A stretch of 56,254 nucleotides of DNA from Myxacorys almedinensis A (GTDB taxonomy: Bacteria; Cyanobacteriota; Cyanobacteriia; Leptolyngbyales; Leptolyngbyaceae): assembly GCF_010091945.1 (NCBI RefSeq), contig NZ_WVIE01000031.1, forward strand, positions 1-56,254, in the 5' to 3' direction. Below, one piece after another: positions 52,116-56,254 of this stretch (its first letter is position 1; the number at the start of each line of letters is the position of its first letter). A program made the translations under genes and the position numbers. A model generated the notes under the pieces. The model was not told the origin of the DNA. It saw nothing but the letters and a program-made list of their open reading frames with translations, and ran no database searches.

Positions 52116-53237
52116 ATGGCAAAACGGGTGGGCGTCATTGGAGGCGGACAGCTAGCGTGGATGCTGGCAAGCGCTGCTAAAACGCTGGGGATCGAGCTAA
52201 CGGTGCAAACTGCCAACTCAGACGATCCGGCAGTTGCGATCGCCCATCACGCCCTGTTTGCGCCGATCGATGATGCTGTTGCCACCACTCACCTCGCCAC
52301 CCAAACGGATGTGATCACCTTTGAGAATGAATTCGTCGATTTAGCAGCGCTTGATCACCAAGACATTTGTTTTCGCCCTAGCTTAGCGTCTCTCAAGCCG
52401 TTGCTAGACAAGTATCAGCAGCGATGTTTTTTGCGCGAGTGCAACCTGTCAACTCCCCAATTTTGGGCGCTCGAAACAGCCCCCTCGCCTCGGTTCCCGG
52501 TGGTGCTAAAAACCCGTCGTCATGGATACGATGGGCAAGGAACGTTCATTATTAAAAACCAAGCCGACTGGGAAACAACCCTCCACATGCTGGAAAATCG
52601 CCCGCTTTTGGTTGAAGAATTTGTCCCGTTTGAGCGAGAACTTGCCGCGATCGCCGCGCGCTCTCAAACCGGGGAAATTGTGGTTTATCCAGTCGTTGAG
52701 ACCCAGCAGACGGATCAGGTGTGTCGATGGGTGATTGCTCCGGCAGCGATTGCTGCTGAGACTGCCGCCGAAATCGATGCGATCGCTCGCACCCTACTCG
52801 ATCGCTTAGAAGCAGTCGGCGTGTTTGGAATTGAGTTTTTCCTGGCTGCAAACGGTCGGGTTTTAGTCAACGAAATTGCCCCGCGAACCCATAATTCTGG
52901 ACATTTCAGCCTAGATGCCTGTGTGACATCACAGTTTGAGCAGCAACTTCGAGCGGTGAGTGAGTTGCCGTTGGGCAGTCCTGCGCTCACATCCGACGGA
53001 GCCGTCATGGTCAATTTGCTCGGTTATGAAACCGCCCAGAGCGATTACCTGGAAAAACGTCAGCACCTTGCAGCCCTTCCCAACGCTTTTGTGCATTGGT
53101 ATGGCAAATCGCGATCGCGCCCTGGGCGTAAGCTGGGTCATGTCACCGTATTGCTCGAAGCGCCCTCTCCGACCAAGCTTTATGACCAGGCAGCGCACGT
53201 CGTTAAAACGATCGAAGGCATTTGGTACGGATCATGA
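52116..53237 (+). CDS. purK: N5-carboxyaminoimidazole ribonucleotide synthase
   Basis: This 373-residue ATP-grasp enzyme makes N5-CAIR from AIR, ATP and bicarbonate in purine synthesis. It shows RVGVIGGGQLAWMLASAAKT, TDVITFENEFVDLAALDHQD, FPVVLKTRRHGYDGQGTFII, LLVEEFVPFERELAAIAARS, GIEFFLAANGRVLVNEIAPR, THNSGHFSLDACVTSQFEQ and HVTVL near the end. ATG 52116 follows GAGGG and opens the Rossmann strand. It follows the pentapeptide gene, with an attC-like site downstream. Confidence 0.96.
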   Translation: MAKRVGVIGGGQLAWMLASAAKTLGIELTVQTANSDDPAVAIAHHALFAPIDDAVATTHLATQTDVITFENEFVDLAALDHQDICFRPSLASLKPLLDKYQQRCFLRECNLSTPQFWALETAPSPRFPVVLKTRRHGYDGQGTFIIKNQADWETTLHMLENRPLLVEEFVPFERELAAIAARSQTGEIVVYPVVETQQTDQVCRWVIAPAAIAAETAAEIDAIARTLLDRLEAVGVFGIEFFLAANGRVLVNEIAPRTHNSGHFSLDACVTSQFEQQLRAVSELPLGSPALTSDGAVMVNLLGYETAQSDYLEKRQHLAALPNAFVHWYGKSRSRPGRKLGHVTVLLEAPSPTKLYDQAAHVVKTIEGIWYGS

Positions 53238-53301
53238 CAACGGCGGAACAATTCTCATGATGAGCCTTTCCTGCTCACCAGTGCAAGACCTTTAGTAGAA
53301 A

Positions 53302-53389
53302 CAGCTAACGATCCTGCTCACCAGCCGCAGATAACCTTTGCATTTCAACGATGGCTTAGATTTATTCCGATGCAACAGGCTTGTTAGGT
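53302..53389 (-). other. attC-like recombination site B
   Basis: Read on the minus strand, it starts ACCTAAC and ends GTTAGCTG. The arm CCTGTTgCATCGG pairs imperfectly with CCAGCC...AGCAGG, with an extra-helical G at the same position as in sites A and C, and it contains the shared block GGTTATCTGC. It lies 17 bp after the stop of the DUF5367 gene, in the same orientation. Confidence 0.6.
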
Positions 53390-53406
53390 TGTGTCAACTG
53401 TTGTTC

Positions 53407-53847
53407 CTAAACTGCTGACGATCTACTCTTTTGCCCTGTGATAAATCCTGTTATCAGGACAAGCGCATATCCCCACAGCAACCATGCTCCATACGCACCA
53501 TCAGCAGTTGGAAGCACATTTGGGTAAACCAGAGCAAAGAAATAAGTCGTTACTACGTCCAGTAGCATTCCAGGAATGGCTAAACAGATTGCCGCATCTC
53601 TACGCTGGTAGGGCTGTACCTTCTTCCAACGGAACAAACCATAAGCTAGAAGCGGCAAGCACAACAGAGAAAATAGGAAGCTACCGCCCATACTTAGATT
53701 GTTTTCAGCAATGAAAAAAGTGTGTCCCCACAAACGTATGATCACCGTCGCAATGAGCCAAACCAGAAAGCTCATAAAGAAGAAAAATCCGTAGGAAATA
53801 TTCTGGCTGCGGTTTTCAGTCATATCGAACCGAGTTGAAGTCTGCAT
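53407..53847 (-). CDS. DUF5367-like four-helix membrane protein
   Basis: This 146-residue protein has four hydrophobic helices: YGFFFFMSFLVWLIATVIIR, SMGGSFLFSLLCLPLLAYGL, AAICLAIPGMLLDVVTTYFF and GAWLLWGYALVLITGFITGQ. The pattern matches the DUF5367 family of small membrane proteins (unknown function). ATG 53847 has GGAGGA five bases upstream. It is divergent from a TetR regulator that probably controls it, and is followed by an attC-like site, so it could be a gene cassette. Confidence 0.72.
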   Translation of the reverse strand: MQTSTRFDMTENRSQNISYGFFFFMSFLVWLIATVIIRLWGHTFFIAENNLSMGGSFLFSLLCLPLLAYGLFRWKKVQPYQRRDAAICLAIPGMLLDVVTTYFFALVYPNVLPTADGAYGAWLLWGYALVLITGFITGQKSRSSAV

Positions 53848-53878
53848 AGATTCCTCCAGCAAAAATCTTGTAAACTGT

Positions 53879-53929
53879 AAACGCGAGATTTATCTCACAT
53901 TTTCAATATACGAGGAAAGCCTCGCGTTT
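53879..53929. promoter_or_regulatory. Candidate TetR operator region
   Basis: AAACGCGAG (53879-53887) and CTCGCGTTT (53921-53929) are perfect 9-bp inverted repeats 33 bp apart in the divergent gap between DUF5367 and tetR. A smaller CGAGG/CCTCG hairpin overlaps the right arm. Binding by the adjacent TetR protein is inferred. Confidence 0.55.
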
Positions 53930-53949
53930 GTCAACCCAAGATCTGAGTC

Positions 53950-54579
53950 ATGCCTGACCCCGCCCAATCAGCGCCATTGTGGCGCGTTCCTCAACAAGCC
54001 CGTAGTTGGGAACGATTTCATCGCATTCTAGATGCAGCGGCTGAATTGTTTGTCGAAATTGGCTACGATTCAACCACGACTGATGAAATTGCAATAAGAG
54101 CCAATACCTCAGTTGGCGGGTTGTACCGTTTCTTTCCAGACAAGTTAGCTGTTTTTCATGCATTGCTCGATCGCTATCTCAATCAACTGAGAGATCTGTT
54201 TGCCACCCTTCATACTGACGAAACAATGCAACTACCGCTCGAAACCTACATTAGTCAAATCGTGGATGGATTCGATCAGTTTGTGAGTGGAAATTCTGCC
54301 TTCCGCACAGTATTTGTACAATCGCGCCTGATTCCGACAACTATTGAAATGAATACGGCATTTAATCAAGAAGTTGCACAACAACTAGCTACTTTCTTTG
54401 AGGCGCGCAACCCGGCTTTGGAACAAGCTCAAACAAAACTACTAGCAACAATCAGTGTCGAGGTTGCTAGCGCACTTGATATGCTTGCACTATCGGGCAA
54501 TCACACTTTTCAACACCAAGTTCTAGCCGAAACCAAAAAATTGCTGATTGTTTACTTGCGACAGTACATTCCAGGTTAA
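53950..54579 (+). CDS. TetR-family regulator
   Basis: This 209-residue repressor has the N-terminal HTH RFHRILDAAAELFVEIGYDS, TTTDEIAIRANTSVGGLYRF and FPDKLAVFHALLDRYLNQL, the full TetR signature. The C-terminal ligand domain (TYISQIVDGFDQFVSGNSAF, LLATISVEVASALDMLAL) resembles the TetR_C group common in actinobacteria and cyanobacteria. ATG 53950 lacks a strong ribosome site. It probably represses itself and the divergent DUF5367 gene. Confidence 0.92.
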   Translation: MPDPAQSAPLWRVPQQARSWERFHRILDAAAELFVEIGYDSTTTDEIAIRANTSVGGLYRFFPDKLAVFHALLDRYLNQLRDLFATLHTDETMQLPLETYISQIVDGFDQFVSGNSAFRTVFVQSRLIPTTIEMNTAFNQEVAQQLATFFEARNPALEQAQTKLLATISVEVASALDMLALSGNHTFQHQVLAETKKLLIVYLRQYIPG

Positions 54580-55146
54580 TTTTAATGCCCTATCAATAAC
54601 CTCAAATACTGCCCCAACCAACAACCTGAGCAGCCTAACGTTACCAATCACTAGACGCTGGTAAGTTTTCGTTCTCACCAACCATCTTGATACGGTCGGT
54701 GTACAAGCAGATTGTTATGCTGCTGAGAAGATTGCTTAAGTTTTAGATCAACTACTGTGGCTACGCAAGTCATCAAGCATGACTTTAGCGTGTTCAAGCC
54801 AGTTTGGAAACTCTGGTAATAGCGAATATACCTACACAATAGCGTGTAGCTTACCTGACACTGTTACTGTACCTGGTTTTCTGAAGTGATGAAACTGTCT
54901 GTAACTTCCTCGCGTCCGCACTTGGCACTATCCATCTTCCTCTAAAAGTTTAATTTAGTTCTTTAAGTTTCATTCATAGGGTCAAGTATTATTCTGAAAA
55001 CCTGATCAGGTTGAAATACAATCTGGTTGTGGTGTATTACACCCATCGTGTCACAGAGGGTAGCAGCAATCTCAATAGCTAGGCTAGTAACCCGGCAGCT
55101 ATTGAGATTGCGGGACGTAAATCCCAAGGCATCTAGCGATCGCTGG
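54580..55146. other. 567-bp gap with a perfect inverted repeat
   Basis: GCAATCTCAATAGCT (55066-55080) and AGCTATTGAGATTGC (55097-55111) form a 15-bp perfect stem with a 16-nt loop, 36 bp after the stop of the minus-strand gene at 55,147. There is no T-tract, so it is a weak terminator candidate. A GCCTAAC...GTTATGC pair at 54,640-54,723 resembles attC core boxes but its arms do not pair. Nothing else was found. Confidence 0.5.
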
Positions 55147-56076
55147 TTACTTCCGCTCTAAGCGCTGAGTTCTGGCTTCAAGGTTCTCGCCATCAAACAA
55201 CCCCTCAACCCTCATGTTGGGATAGGTTTGCTTATTCCACTCCAAGTTGTCGATCGCTTGTTGACGATTCCAACCCGGTGCAAACCCAGCCCGGTTTCCA
55301 TCCATGATTAGCTCATAACCGACTTTACGCCCATTTAATAAGCCTTCGACTTTGATGTTGGGATAGGTTTGCTTATTCCACTCCAAGTTATCGATCGCTT
55401 GTTGACGATTCCAGCCCGGTTCAAACCCCACTCTTTTCCCATCCATGATTAGCTCATAGCCGACTTTCTCACCGTTGAATAAGCCTTCAACTTTTTTGTC
55501 GGGATAGGTTTTTTTGTTCCATTCCAGGTTTTCGATCGCTTGTTGGCGCGTCCAGGCGGGGTCATGTCCGACTTGCTGACCATCCCAAAACAACTGGTAA
55601 CTTCCTTTCGCTGCCGTGGGCGTTGAGGGAGTTGATGGGGGTGGAGTCGATGGAGCAGCGTCCCAGGATACGGGTAGCTTCAGCGTCACCGATTTTGTTG
55701 GTGCACATTTGCTAACGCCAAAGAATGAGTAACACGCATCGGTTTTTGTTTCTAAACGCAGAGGCCCGCGTTTCACGCCACCTCGTACCTGAGCACGGTT
55801 GCCAGCCACATCGATCGTGCCCAGGGTGACTTCAACGCCATCCGCCCCAACATATTGCTTTTGGCTAGTTGCAATACCAGCCAATGTGGCGTAAATGTCA
55901 TACCCTTGCCCTCTCTTTTCAGCACACACCTGAGGATTTCCAGGGAAATCAACCGGCATGTCAATACATTTCACATTGTCGTTTGCTGCTCTAGCACTGC
56001 CTGCGATCGCTAGCGCCAAAATCGGTAGGCTGAAGCTTGCGAGCTTGATTGCGTTCCAAGAAAATTGACGAGCCAT
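55147..56076 (-). CDS. Secreted protein with three 47-residue repeats
   Basis: This 309-residue protein has a signal peptide (LASFSLPILALAIAGSARAA) and an N-terminal domain of about 120 residues with Cys (KCIDMPVDFPGNPQVCAEKR, RLETKTDACYSFFGVSKCAP). A Ser/Thr/Pro linker (APSTPPPSTPSTPTAAKG) leads to three repeats. The last two are GYELIMDGKRVGFEPGWNRQ and GYELIMDGNRAGFAPGWNRQ, each followed by QAIDNLEWNKQTYPN and (K/R)VEGL. The first is a divergent copy (YQLFWDGQQVGHDPAWTRQQ). The family is not known to me. ATG 56076 follows AAGGAG. It would be periplasmic or extracellular. Confidence 0.85.
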   Translation of the reverse strand: MARQFSWNAIKLASFSLPILALAIAGSARAANDNVKCIDMPVDFPGNPQVCAEKRGQGYDIYATLAGIATSQKQYVGADGVEVTLGTIDVAGNRAQVRGGVKRGPLRLETKTDACYSFFGVSKCAPTKSVTLKLPVSWDAAPSTPPPSTPSTPTAAKGSYQLFWDGQQVGHDPAWTRQQAIENLEWNKKTYPDKKVEGLFNGEKVGYELIMDGKRVGFEPGWNRQQAIDNLEWNKQTYPNIKVEGLLNGRKVGYELIMDGNRAGFAPGWNRQQAIDNLEWNKQTYPNMRVEGLFDGENLEARTQRLERK

Positions 56077-56254
56077 GATTTTTTCTCCTTTTGAGTAAGT
56101 TGATCAGAGCGTCATTCCAATCGTTGGTTCTTGTGGTTCGTTAGAGATTCAAATGCAATCTAAAATCTGATTACGCTCTCATACCAAATCAAAAAATGCC
56201 TGCGACAGATAGTGCATTTACGATAAAGCTAAAGCCAGTGACAGAAGCAACGGT

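Noticed and set aside
54640-54723. GCCTAAC...GTTATGC pair after tetR as a fourth attC site
   Set aside because: Spacing is right (84 bp), but the inner arms do not pair and the GTTATCTGC block is absent.
1-56254. CRISPR array or tRNA genes
   Set aside because: No regularly spaced repeat series and no tRNA-like sequence with a T-loop and acceptor stem was seen. The short tandem repeats have no spacers.

Overview
The window is chromosomal DNA of a cyanobacterium, probably a filamentous Leptolyngbya-like lineage (genus is inference). The grounds are the very frequent HIP1 octamer (GCGATCGC), and the genes pipX/pipY, ndhB, a CbiG-CobJ fusion, DUF1824, a SepF/ProC cluster, an LpxB-like protein of cyanobacterial type and Uma2-family proteins. 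No rRNA, tRNA, CRISPR array or recognisable IS transposase was seen.

Layout. Bases 1-9,100 are an accessory zone of small stand-alone enzymes, mostly on the minus strand: an SDR, SnoaL-like, GST, GNAT, VOC and DUF924 proteins and an LGFP-repeat protein. It also holds a disrupted clpP / ArsR-SRPBCC / clpR-like locus and two gene relics. Bases 9,400-14,050 carry a large STAND ATPase with 14 WD40 repeats and a methyltransferase. Bases 14,050-22,400 look like a decayed genomic island: two broken genes, small DNA-binding proteins, two Uma2 proteins, a Rad52-like annealing protein, a GIY-YIG protein, an XRE regulator with its own operator array, a frameshifted restriction-type nuclease and a DUF433/DUF5615 toxin-antitoxin pair whose toxin is broken by a 16-bp tandem duplication. 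Bases 22,400-26,000 hold an AraC regulator, a single-domain globin and a large Rieske protein. Bases 26,460-53,240 are mostly core genome: dnaJ-type chaperone, intein-free dnaE, DUF1824, proC, sepF, pipY, pipX, folA, der, ecfT, an aminodeoxychorismate/anthranilate synthase I, lpxB-like, a phosphatase, ndhB, topA, a TPR lipoprotein, cbiG-cobJ, a pentapeptide protein and purK. The last 3 kb hold a DUF5367 membrane protein divergent from a TetR regulator, and a secreted protein with a 47-residue repeat.

Three layers of structure are not explained by the genes. First, three 86-88 bp imperfect palindromes (20.9, 26.1 and 53.3 kb) share a GTTATCTGC block and fold like integron attC sites, with paired arms and extra-helical bases; two lie directly after minus-strand genes. 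Second, three families of 25-40 bp palindromic dispersed repeats occur, several inside reading frames, where they encode the C-termini or internal segments of otherwise ordinary proteins. Third, short tandem duplications of 15-17 bp recur across the window, in promoters, inside genes and as a frameshift.

Working links: pipX-pipY and sepF-proC form the cyanobacterial nitrogen/PLP/division cluster; der-ecfT-pabB-like appear to form one operon; the AraC-globin-Rieske set looks like a regulated haem/iron-sulphur redox module; the XRE, ArsR and TetR genes each sit next to inverted repeats suited to autoregulation.
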